Shown in pieces: positions 1 through 5,431 of a stretch of DNA of 5,671 bases; positions within the stretch are counted from its first letter, which is position 1; every line of letters starts with the position of its first letter. Both the position numbers and the translations under genes were made by a program. The DNA comes from an uncultured Peptoniphilus sp. (GTDB lineage: Bacteria > Bacillota > Clostridia > Tissierellales > Peptoniphilaceae). The stretch covers positions 1 to 5,671 of the forward strand of contig CABTWG010000062.1 in assembly GCA_902488455.1 (NCBI GenBank), read 5' to 3'. The notes under the pieces were generated by a model, which saw only the letters and a program-made list of their open reading frames with translations, did not search any database and was not told the DNA's origin.

Positions 1-392
1 TTTGGTACCCCTACTTGTCTTGCTAGTAGGATGTGTTCTCTTGTTTGTGGCATTGGTCCGTCTGCTGCTGAGCATACTAGGATTGCTCCGTCCATTTGTG
101 CTGCTCCTGTTATCATGTTCTTTACGTAGTCAGCGTGTCCTGGACAGTCTACGTGTGCGTAGTGTCTGTTTGGTGTTTCGTATTCTACGTGTGATGTTGA
201 GATTGTGATTCCTCTTTCTCTTTCTTCTGGTGCTTTGTCGATGTTTGCGTAGTCTACGAATTCTCCTGATCCGTATCTCTTGTTCATTATTAGTGTGATT
301 GCTGCTGTTAGTGTTGTTTTTCCGTGGTCTACGTGACCGATTGTTCCTATGTTTACGTGTGGTTTGTTTCTTTCAAAATGTGCTTTTGACAT
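1..392 (-). CDS. tuf: Elongation factor Tu, N-terminal part (cut by window edge)
   Basis: EF-Tu is the GTPase that delivers aminoacyl-tRNA to the ribosome. Only the first 130 codons lie in the window and the gene continues past position 1. The protein begins MSKAHFERNKPHVNIGTIGH. Seen directly are the P-loop GHVDHGKT at residues 19-26, the switch I segment RGITIST at 60-66 and the G3 motif DCPGH at 82-86, all diagnostic of EF-Tu. The ATG at 392 is preceded by AAGGAGGA (398-405) at normal spacing, which fixes the start. Codon use is extremely biased: almost every codon ends in A or C, Leu is always CTA, and only five of 130 codons end in T. This is what is expected of one of the most expressed genes in a cell. 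It lies downstream of the MATE gene on the same strand, with a terminator and a candidate promoter between them. Confidence 0.97.
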   Translation of the reverse strand, partial: MSKAHFERNKPHVNIGTIGHVDHGKTTLTAAITLIMNKRYGSGEFVDYANIDKAPEERERGITISTSHVEYETPNRHYAHVDCPGHADYVKNMITGAAQMDGAILVCSAADGPMPQTREHILLARQVGVP

Positions 393-445
393 TTTAATCC
401 TCCTTAAGCCTCTTCATTTATGAGGTAAAGTAAATCCTCAAATAT

Positions 446-454
446 ATTTTAACA
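446..454 (-). promoter_or_regulatory. Candidate extended -10 promoter of tuf
   Basis: On the minus strand the sequence TGTTAAAAT forms a TGn extended -10 element about 54 bases before the tuf start codon. No good -35 box lies 16-18 bp upstream; that stretch is the U-tract of the preceding terminator. A start site near 439 would give a leader of about 47 nt. tuf is often strongly transcribed, so a stronger promoter may have been missed. Confidence 0.4.
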
Positions 455-464
455 CAAAGTTATT

Positions 465-492
465 AAAAAAACTAAATTTATATATAATCTAG
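465..492 (-). terminator. AT-rich rho-independent terminator after the MATE gene
   Basis: Read on the minus strand, CTAGATT, a 7-nt loop ATATATA, and AATTTAG form a 7-bp stem with one G-U pair, followed directly by seven T. It begins 39 bases after the MATE stop codon. The stem has little GC, so termination may be partial and some transcripts could run on into tuf. Confidence 0.5.
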
Positions 493-530
493 TATATTTT
501 TAATAAAAAATAGACATCTTCATGGATAAT

Positions 531-1856
531 TTAAATTCTTTCGATATGTGGCATTGCAAACTTCTTCATATAGTAATAGAAGTAAATAAATCCTAAAAAT
601 TCTGCAATTGGATGTGCCCACCAAACCAAGCTGAGCTCTTCAAAGCCGCTTAAAAGGTATGCAACTGGGATAAGTCCAACTCCCTGTCTTATGATAACCC
701 CAACTAAGGATAGCATTCCATTACCAAGCGACTGAAATAATGCTCCCGTTACTATGGAAAATCCTGAAAATAAAAATGACACAGAGATTATCCTAAATGC
801 GACTACTGCCACTTCAAGAAGGCTATCACTCACTTCAAAGATATCTCTTAAGATAAATTCTGAGAAAAATTGAAATATTATGATTCCAACAACCATGATT
901 ATCATTCCCCAGATGATTGCGAGTTTATAGGTCTTCTTCGCCCTCTCTCTATTTTTCGCGCCGTAGTTGTAGGCGATGATTGGAATGATTCCACTGTTTA
1001 AACCGAATATCGGCATAAAGATAAAAGACTGAATCTTGTAGTAGATTCCATAAGCCGCCACTGCAGTCTTGGAAAATCCGTTTAGGATCTTGTTCATAAG
1101 AGAGATTGAAACCGATGTTATGGTTATGAGAATTATCGAAGGAAGTCCAACGGTGTAGATCTTCTTTATAACATTCCATCTTGGAACAAATGACTTCATC
1201 TGTACTTCCACATTGTACCTATGGTTTAGATACAGTCCGACAATCATGCCGATGATCTGCCCGATTACAGTTGCATAAGCTGCTCCAGCAATACCCATTG
1301 CAGGAAGTCCAAAGCACCCAAAGATAAGAATTGGATCTAGGATTATATTTATAATGGCGCCTATTCCTTGGGTCATCATGGTAAGATAGCTTCGTCCAGT
1401 TGATTGCAATACTCTCTCCATGGTAATTTGGAAAAATACCCCGAAGCTTGCCATGGTGACAATTCTTAGATATACCTTACCATAATTTATAATTTCTAAA
1501 TCATCTGTTGTGAGATGAAAATATCTTTCCGAAAGGGTAAGTCCCAGGATAAAAAATATTATAGAGTAGCAAAATGCGAGAAACATTCCATTTTCTGCCA
1601 CACTATTTGCAAGCTCATAGTTTTTCTCCCCGAGTGAGCGAGATAAAAGAGAATTTATCCCCACAGCAGTACCAACAGCCACTCCGATCATGGTGTTTTG
1701 AACAGGAAAGGCAATGGATACAGCTGTAAATGCATTCTCCGAAATCTTCATTACAAAGTATGAGTCCACAATATTGTATAGAGCTTGAATAAGCATCGAA
1801 ATCATTATTGGTACAGAAATCTCCAGGATGAGGCTTGAGATATTCTTGGTACCCAT
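531..1856 (-). CDS. MATE-family efflux transporter (MepA/NorM-like)
   Basis: This is a 441-residue inner-membrane protein of the MATE family, which exports drugs or cationic metabolites in exchange for Na+ or H+. Its length matches the usual 440-480. About twelve hydrophobic segments can be picked out, arranged as two six-helix halves joined near residues 212-232. Family-like motifs include LYNIVDSYFV (26-35), LSRSLGEKN (71-79), QSTGRS (151-156), NIILDPILIFG (170-180), a second-half segment GLNSGIIPIIAYNYGAKN (285-302), and GALFQSLGNG (371-380). The long second-half motif resembles MepA-type members. The substrate cannot be told from sequence. The start is uncertain. The ATG at 1856 lies 22 bases after a strong AAGGAGGA, whereas an in-frame ATC at 1871 is 7 bases from it and would add five residues. 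The gene is divergent from the dehydrogenase gene and upstream of tuf on the same strand. Confidence 0.93.
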   Translation of the reverse strand: MGTKNISSLILEISVPIMISMLIQALYNIVDSYFVMKISENAFTAVSIAFPVQNTMIGVAVGTAVGINSLLSRSLGEKNYELANSVAENGMFLAFCYSIIFFILGLTLSERYFHLTTDDLEIINYGKVYLRIVTMASFGVFFQITMERVLQSTGRSYLTMMTQGIGAIINIILDPILIFGCFGLPAMGIAGAAYATVIGQIIGMIVGLYLNHRYNVEVQMKSFVPRWNVIKKIYTVGLPSIILITITSVSISLMNKILNGFSKTAVAAYGIYYKIQSFIFMPIFGLNSGIIPIIAYNYGAKNRERAKKTYKLAIIWGMIIMVVGIIIFQFFSEFILRDIFEVSDSLLEVAVVAFRIISVSFLFSGFSIVTGALFQSLGNGMLSLVGVIIRQGVGLIPVAYLLSGFEELSLVWWAHPIAEFLGFIYFYYYMKKFAMPHIERI

Positions 1857-1866
1857 TTTATTTTCT

Positions 1867-1894
1867 TTGATATTAATTCCTCCTTAACTATAAT
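1867..1894 (+). promoter_or_regulatory. Promoter of the dehydrogenase gene
   Basis: On the plus strand TTGATA (1867-1872, five of six consensus bases) is followed after 16 bp by a perfect TATAAT (1889-1894). Transcription from about 1901 would give a 60-nt leader ending in AGGAGG (1950-1955), five bases before the ATG. The -35 box overlaps the leader of the MATE gene. A second candidate is the extended -10 TGGTAAAAT at 1910-1918, which lacks a recognisable -35. Confidence 0.65.
1877..1885 (-). promoter_or_regulatory. Ribosome binding site of the MATE gene, unusually far from the ATG
   Basis: Minus-strand AAGGAGGAA is a near-perfect Shine-Dalgarno sequence, but its GGAGG core ends 22 bases before the ATG at 1856. 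The reading frame is open back to a TAA overlapping this element (1884-1886), and no ATG, GTG or TTG lies between. The only codons at a normal distance are the rare initiators ATC (1871-1869, spacing 7) and ATT (1877-1875, adjacent to the core). Confidence 0.7.
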
Positions 1895-1900
1895 ATTATA
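1895..1900 (-). promoter_or_regulatory. Candidate -10 box of the MATE gene promoter
   Basis: A perfect minus-strand TATAAT lies ten bases before the Shine-Dalgarno sequence. A start near 1888 would put the ribosome binding site almost at the 5' end of the mRNA. The matching -35 region (around 1917-1923, TTCTAT or TTTCTA) matches the consensus poorly, so this promoter may be weak or need an activator. Confidence 0.4.
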
Positions 1901-1960
1901 CTAGATAAGTGGTAAAATAGAAACAAATGTAATTGGGTAAGTATCAATTAGGAGGTAGTT

Positions 1961-2914
1961 ATGAAAATATTTATTACAGCAAGAATACCAGACGAAATAC
2001 TAAAGAGACTAGACAAATACGAATTAAATTATCACGACAGTGAAATTCCTCTAACCAAGGAAGAAATCATAGAAGGAGTAAAGGACGCAGAAGTTTTGCT
2101 ATGCCCTCTAAGCGATAAAATAGACAGAGAAGTTCTAGAAGCAGGAAAGAATCTAAAACTTGTAGCCAACTATGGAGCAGGATATGACAATATAGATACA
2201 GCTTCTGCAAAGGAAATGGGCATCTATGTAACAAACGCCCCGGCACCATCCAGTGCAGTATCAACAGCAGAGCTAACCTTTGGGCTTATGCTTGCCATCT
2301 CAAGAAGAATCGTTGAAGGGGAAAGACTCTCCAGAGAAGATAAGTTCCTAGGATGGAGACCCACCTACATGCTCGGTCACGAACTAAGAGGCAAGACCCT
2401 TGGAATCTTCGGACTTGGAAATATAGGAAGCAACCTCGCTAAACGTGCATTGGCTTTTGAAATGAATGTTATCTACCATTCAAGAAATAGAAAAGAAGAA
2501 ATGGAAAAGTTAGGCGTAAAGTATGTTGATTCACTAGACGAACTTCTAGAAAAGTCAGACTTTGTATCACTACACAGCGCATTTAAACCAGAACTTAAAC
2601 ATATGATTTCAACAGATGAGTTCAAGAAGATGAAGAAGAGCGCATACCTGATCAATGCAGCAAGAGGACCATTGGTAGAAGAAAAAGAACTTATCAAGGC
2701 TCTAAATGAAGGAGAAATCGCAGGATGTGCCCTTGACGTTTACGAATTCGAACCGAAAATCTCAGAAGAACTAAAGAGTGCAAAGAATATCGTGCTTGCA
2801 CCACATTTAGGAAACGCAACCTTCGAAGCAAGGCTTGAAATGGGTAACGCAGCCGCAGACAATATAGAAGACTACGTTGCAGGCAAAGAACCAAGAAACA
2901 ATGTAGCAAAATAG
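1961..2914 (+). CDS. D-2-hydroxyacid dehydrogenase (glyoxylate/hydroxypyruvate reductase or D-lactate dehydrogenase-like)
   Basis: This is a 317-residue cytosolic NAD(P)-dependent oxidoreductase that interconverts 2-oxoacids and D-2-hydroxyacids. The fold is in family order: an N-terminal substrate lobe with VANYGAGYDNID (68-79), then a Rossmann domain with GLGNIG (151-156), then a return to the catalytic lobe. The catalytic set is complete: Arg235 in NAARG, Glu264 in YEFEP and His282 in PHLG. Their spacing of 29 and 47 residues equals that of characterised D-glycerate dehydrogenases. After the second strand of the Rossmann fold the sequence is HSRNRKEE, with no acidic residue at the position that selects NADH, so NADPH use is plausible (inference). 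The exact substrate is not determinable. Codon use resembles tuf (many CTA, ACA, GCA and AAC), suggesting high expression. AGGAGG five bases upstream fixes the start. It stands alone with its own promoter and terminator. Confidence 0.93.
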   Translation: MKIFITARIPDEILKRLDKYELNYHDSEIPLTKEEIIEGVKDAEVLLCPLSDKIDREVLEAGKNLKLVANYGAGYDNIDTASAKEMGIYVTNAPAPSSAVSTAELTFGLMLAISRRIVEGERLSREDKFLGWRPTYMLGHELRGKTLGIFGLGNIGSNLAKRALAFEMNVIYHSRNRKEEMEKLGVKYVDSLDELLEKSDFVSLHSAFKPELKHMISTDEFKKMKKSAYLINAARGPLVEEKELIKALNEGEIAGCALDVYEFEPKISEELKSAKNIVLAPHLGNATFEARLEMGNAAADNIEDYVAGKEPRNNVAK

Positions 2915-2939
2915 ATAAAATTTAATTTTGCATAAAAAG

Positions 2940-2964
2940 ACCTCAGTTAGCGCTGAGGTTTTTT
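2940..2964 (+). terminator. Rho-independent terminator of the dehydrogenase gene, possibly bidirectional
   Basis: ACCTCAG (2940-2946), a six-base loop and CTGAGGT (2953-2959) form a 7-bp GC-containing stem followed by a run of T to 2964. It starts 26 bases after the stop codon. Read on the other strand the same stem is followed by CTTTTTATG, so it could also stop transcription arriving from the secreted-protein operon that escapes that operon's own terminator. Confidence 0.85.
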
Positions 2965-3053
2965 GTTGTGTTTGTTATTATTTGTCGTTTAAATTTTAAA
3001 TTAATTATTCCGTCGAAAATATTATATTAAAATATCTTTGGAAAATTAATCCC

Positions 3054-3083
3054 AAAAAAATGTGCAGACCAGGTCTACACATT
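3054..3083 (-). terminator. Strong rho-independent terminator of the secreted-protein operon
   Basis: On the minus strand AATGTGTAGACC and GGTCTGCACATT pair over up to 12 positions with one G-U, around a very tight centre, and are followed by seven T. It lies 16 bases after the stop codon of the second gene. The dehydrogenase gene converges from the other side. The AT-rich stretch 2965-3053 between the two terminators shows nothing further. Confidence 0.88.
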
Positions 3084-3099
3084 CTTTAAATATTTAAAA

Positions 3100-4245
3100 T
3101 TATTTAATCGTTCCATCTATATAATTTCCAGTATCCGCATCTATAAATCTTATTTTATTTCCAGAAATGGTTACAGTTTCTACATCTACATTTGCTTTTT
3201 TGCTGTAGATTATCTTTTGTTCTCTATCGAAGACTAGGATTTCCTTGTTGTCAAAGGTTGCAACTACGAAATCTCCTATCTTTCTCATTCCTGTCAAACC
3301 TCCACTAGATAAAATTTTGCCATCTATATCTTTTAAGGCTCCCTTGTCTGCAGAAACTTTGTAGTAAATCTTGTCATTAAGAACAGTGAATAGAAGCGGA
3401 TCCCATTTATTTAGATTGATTGAAAGGACTTCCTTCACTTCGTCTTTTCCAATGTCATAGTAGCTTACGGTCTTTTTCGTATCGCTATCCACTTTATAAT
3501 AAATTTTTCCGTTGTCAAACTCAAAGCCAGAACCATTTTCTTCTATTACCTTTATAGGATTTGCCTTGCCATCTTCAACAATAGCAACCACTATATTATA
3601 ATTTTCTTGGTTCTTGCCGATTAGGTAAGTCTTTCCATTTATGTTTTGCTTTTCAAAGTATAAAATTAATTTGTCGCTGTATTCTCCTGCGGATTTCTCT
3701 ATCGGTTTTACTTCTGTGTTTTTACTGTCGTCTTTTGATTTAGATGAAATCACAAGCCCATCTCTATTTGTAAAAGAATAGTTTAGATCAAACTCATCGT
3801 GGCAAAATCTCCAGGTTAGTGGGAAGTATGTCACATCTCTAAAGACAAGTAGCGGATATTTTTCCTTTGAATTTATTATTCTGTTTTCATTTACATTTAC
3901 AATAAATGTCGGCACGCTCGCCTTGTAAGAATTTTTATTTTTAGATCCTTGGTCGTAATTACTATACTCTCCTATAGAATTTGGCTCTCGGCTGACGCTA
4001 AAGATTCTCTTATATTTGTCCCAATCGGTGGTAAGTCCCATAAATCTGGAGTTTTTGTAAGTCAGTGGAAAGTAAGTTATATCTCTATAAACAATGAGAG
4101 GATACTTGCTTTTCTCATAATTCATCTGAACTCCATTTATTTTAACAGGAAACTTCGGCAAATTTACATTTACATTTTTAGCAAAGACAAAACTTGGTAG
4201 AATTGCCACCACCAGGATTAAAAATAAAATTTTTAACTTTTTCAT
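3100..4245 (-). CDS. Exported protein with two copper-amine-oxidase-N-like (stalk) domains and a beta-rich C-terminal half
   Basis: This is a 381-residue exported protein of unknown function. Residues 1-22 are a signal peptide: MKKLK, a hydrophobic core, and a VFA cleavage site. Two repeats follow, at about 27-84 and 112-167, each with a core such as KYPLIVYRDITYFPLTY (48-64) or KYPLLVFRDVTYFPLTW (129-145). This pattern resembles the copper amine oxidase N-terminal domain family (PF07833), usually a stalk or wall-associated module. No amine oxidase catalytic domain is present, so the protein should not be called an oxidase. Residues 186-381 contain repeated short strands such as NGKIYYKVDSDTKK, NDKIYYKVSADKG and FVVATFDNKEILVFD, resembling beta-propeller blades of the DUF5050 type (inference). 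No LPXTG motif, membrane anchor or lipobox was seen. AAGGGG five bases upstream supports the start. It is the second gene of a pair, 32 bp after its paralogue, with no promoter evident between them. Confidence 0.9.
   Translation of the reverse strand: MKKLKILFLILVVAILPSFVFAKNVNVNLPKFPVKINGVQMNYEKSKYPLIVYRDITYFPLTYKNSRFMGLTTDWDKYKRIFSVSREPNSIGEYSNYDQGSKNKNSYKASVPTFIVNVNENRIINSKEKYPLLVFRDVTYFPLTWRFCHDEFDLNYSFTNRDGLVISSKSKDDSKNTEVKPIEKSAGEYSDKLILYFEKQNINGKTYLIGKNQENYNIVVAIVEDGKANPIKVIEENGSGFEFDNGKIYYKVDSDTKKTVSYYDIGKDEVKEVLSINLNKWDPLLFTVLNDKIYYKVSADKGALKDIDGKILSSGGLTGMRKIGDFVVATFDNKEILVFDREQKIIYSKKANVDVETVTISGNKIRFIDADTGNYIDGTIK
3745..3912 (-). repeat. Second stalk-like domain of the downstream paralogue
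   Basis: Codons 112-167. The core KYPLLVFRDVTYFPLTW matches the core of the first domain (codons 27-84) at most positions. The segment after it, ending in YSFTNRDGLVIS, matches the end of the second domain of the upstream paralogue (YVFSKEKGLEIT). Each gene therefore kept the same order of two distinguishable repeats. Confidence 0.75.
3994..4167 (-). repeat. First stalk-like domain of the downstream paralogue
   Basis: Codons 27-84. It starts VNLPKFPVKINGVQMNYEKS and continues KYPLIVYRDITYFPLTYKNS, then RFMGLTTDWDK. The first domain of the upstream gene has the same frame (VNLPTFDIYVNEVKVENN, then KFMGWNLKW), showing that domains one and one are orthologous within the duplication. Confidence 0.75.
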
Positions 4246-4277
4246 GACTTCCCCTTATAAAATTTTTTCTAATTATT

Positions 4278-5237
4278 TTAGTCTAAATACTTTTCTGGAT
4301 TATAATTTAAAACTTCTTCTTCCGTAAGAGTTTTTATATTTAAAATCTTAAGCTCGTCCATATCAATCTTAACCACGCTATTTACCGCTTTTCCATCTAC
4401 ATCTTGAGCTAGTGGAATTATAGCAATATTGTCTTTTACAAAAATATCTACCTTGTTTAATACATTTTCCCTAGGTTCAGACCAAAACTTGTTGATTAGA
4501 GAAGGAATATTCGCTCCTTGATTGTTAGGATATAGTTTTTCTGTAAGCTCTACTCCTAAATTTACATTTTCTCCACGGGAATTTACATTTGCTTCTCTTC
4601 CCTTGTAGGAAATATCTAAGTAGTATACCTGTATATTCGAATTTTCATAGTAAGTTATAGAACCATTATCGAAATTAAAAGTGTTTTTCTCAAATGTATT
4701 TAAACGAAGAGCCTCTGGTCTAGTTATTTCTAAACCCTTCTCTTTAGAAAATACATAGGACATAGAAGAATCCTCGTAATAATAGTCAGAAACTAGTGGA
4801 AGGTAAGTTACATCGTTATATACAAGGACAGGATATTTTCCTATCATCTTAGGAACATACTCATCTCCAAATTTGATTTTAAATTCCGGAGTCTTCGCCT
4901 TCATGATCTTTTTATTCTTGGTTTTACCTTTTACTTGCTTGTAATCTCCCCACTGATAATTAACTTGTTCGGTAGAAACTACATGAAGCTCTTTAGTTTT
5001 TTGTATCCATTTTAGATTCCATCCCATGAACTTGGCATCATCATATGTTAGCGGAAAATATGTTATGCCTTTATATACAATGAATGGATACTTTTTATAA
5101 TTATTTTCTACCTTAACTTCATTTACATATATGTCAAAAGTAGGTAGATTAACATCTACAGATTTTGCATTAGTTTTAGATACTAAAGTTAATGACAAGA
5201 TTAGAAGCATTAAAATTATATTTTTATATTTTTTCAT
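4278..5237 (-). CDS. Exported protein with two copper-amine-oxidase-N-like (stalk) domains, upstream paralogue
   Basis: This is a 319-residue exported protein of unknown function and the first gene of the pair. Residues 1-24 form a signal peptide: MKKYK, a core at 7-19, and a TNA cleavage site before KSVDVN. Two stalk-like repeats lie at about 28-87 and 116-172, with cores KYPFIVYKGITYFPLTY (49-65) and KYPVLVYNDVTYLPLVS (134-150). They are separated by a Lys-rich linker containing KGKTKNKKIMKAK. Residues 180-319 form a C-terminal region I do not recognise and which does not resemble that of the neighbour. No catalytic motif, cysteine, LPXTG or anchor was found. GAGGG with 7-base spacing (5245-5249) supports the ATG. 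The upstream region has a strong promoter with a seven-G run and a leader of about 190 nt with a small ORF in the same frame. Codon use is ordinary AT-rich, unlike tuf or the dehydrogenase. Confidence 0.9.
   Translation of the reverse strand: MKKYKNIILMLLILSLTLVSKTNAKSVDVNLPTFDIYVNEVKVENNYKKYPFIVYKGITYFPLTYDDAKFMGWNLKWIQKTKELHVVSTEQVNYQWGDYKQVKGKTKNKKIMKAKTPEFKIKFGDEYVPKMIGKYPVLVYNDVTYLPLVSDYYYEDSSMSYVFSKEKGLEITRPEALRLNTFEKNTFNFDNGSITYYENSNIQVYYLDISYKGREANVNSRGENVNLGVELTEKLYPNNQGANIPSLINKFWSEPRENVLNKVDIFVKDNIAIIPLAQDVDGKAVNSVVKIDMDELKILNIKTLTEEEVLNYNPEKYLD
4722..4892 (-). repeat. Second stalk-like domain of the upstream paralogue
   Basis: Codons 116-172, with core KYPVLVYNDVTYLPLVS. It departs from the other three copies after the core (DYYYEDSSMSYVF replaces the usual FMG-type segment), as the second domain of the neighbouring gene also does. 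Confidence 0.72.
4977..5156 (-). repeat. First stalk-like domain of the upstream paralogue
   Basis: Codons 28-87, with core KYPFIVYKGITYFPLTY followed by KFMGWNLKWIQKTKELHVV. The ending W-x(5)-K-x-L-h-V is the usual end of stalk domains of the copper amine oxidase N-terminal type. Confidence 0.75.
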
Positions 5238-5295
5238 TTTTATTCCCTCGATTTTTATATAATAAGTTATTGTTAAGAGTTTTAAACTTTTGCCA

Positions 5296-5339
5296 AAGCT
5301 ACAGTTAGCTTAAGATATTAATCTGTAATGGTCTCCATT
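5296..5339 (-). promoter_or_regulatory. Two small hairpins at the end of the leader ORF
   Basis: On the minus strand AATGG-AGA-CCATT (5327-5339) lies inside the small ORF. AAGCTA-ACTG-TAGCTT (5296-5311), with a perfect 6-bp stem, overlaps its stop codon. Neither is followed by a T run, so they are not terminators. They might couple translation of the small ORF to folding of the leader. The function is inferred only from position. Confidence 0.35.
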
Positions 5340-5369
5340 CTTATACCTATGTGGGTTAGAGTAATTCAT
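5310..5369 (-). CDS. Possible 19-residue leader peptide or upstream ORF
   Basis: Within the leader of the secreted-protein operon, ATG at 5369 opens a 19-codon frame, MNYSNPHRYKNGDHYRLIS, ending in TAA at 5310. It is preceded by AGGAGGA (5373-5379), a stronger Shine-Dalgarno than that of the operon's first gene, though only about four bases from the ATG. It is in the same frame as the downstream gene, with exactly 24 sense codons and no further stop between its TAA and that gene's ATG. Two small hairpins overlap its end. The peptide is basic and rich in Tyr, His and Asn, with no run of a single residue as in classical attenuators. It is not recognised, and it may be a remnant or a chance frame. 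Confidence 0.4.
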   Translation of the reverse strand: MNYSNPHRYKNGDHYRLIS

Positions 5370-5431
5370 ACGTCCTCCTGATTTCTTATATTTAATCGTA
5401 TTTTTATAATTTAGTACACTGCTTTGACTAT

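Noticed and set aside
2..208. Open plus-strand frame rich in Leu and Val over 68 codons
   Set aside because: It lies entirely antisense to tuf. The Leu/Val-rich appearance is a by-product of the biased codons of tuf read backwards, and it has no ribosome binding site.
949..1179. Open minus-strand frame of 76 codons
   Set aside because: It is inside the MATE gene in another frame, with no family resemblance and no plausible promoter.
2067..2909. Three minus-strand frames (2067-2264, 2473-2697, 2694-2909)
   Set aside because: They are antisense to the dehydrogenase gene, which has a full set of catalytic motifs. The products are low-complexity Leu- or Ser-rich shadows.
3949..4200. Plus-strand frame of 83 codons
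   Set aside because: It is antisense to the signal peptide and first repeat of the exported protein. It has no ribosome binding site and no recognisable product.
3745..5156. The four domain copies as a DNA-level tandem repeat or recombination cassette
   Set aside because: The similarity is at protein level. The DNA of the four cores has diverged too much to suggest recent duplication or active recombination.
3100..5237. Naming the two exported proteins copper amine oxidases
   Set aside because: Only the stalk-like N-terminal module is present. There is no topaquinone motif, no copper-binding histidine set and no catalytic domain, and the lengths are far too short.
531..5237. A mobile island between tuf and the rRNA operon
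   Set aside because: No integrase, transposase, direct-repeat ends or tRNA att site was seen, and the genes are ordinary for the group with their own promoters and terminators.
5281..5311. Hairpin at 5296-5311 as an attenuator terminator
   Set aside because: There is no T run after the stem on the minus strand; the following bases are TGGCAAAAG.
5238..5320. Treating the leader ORF and first exported gene as one gene broken by a stop
   Set aside because: The downstream gene has its own ribosome binding site and a typical signal peptide beginning at its ATG, so an internal start inside an older gene is not needed.
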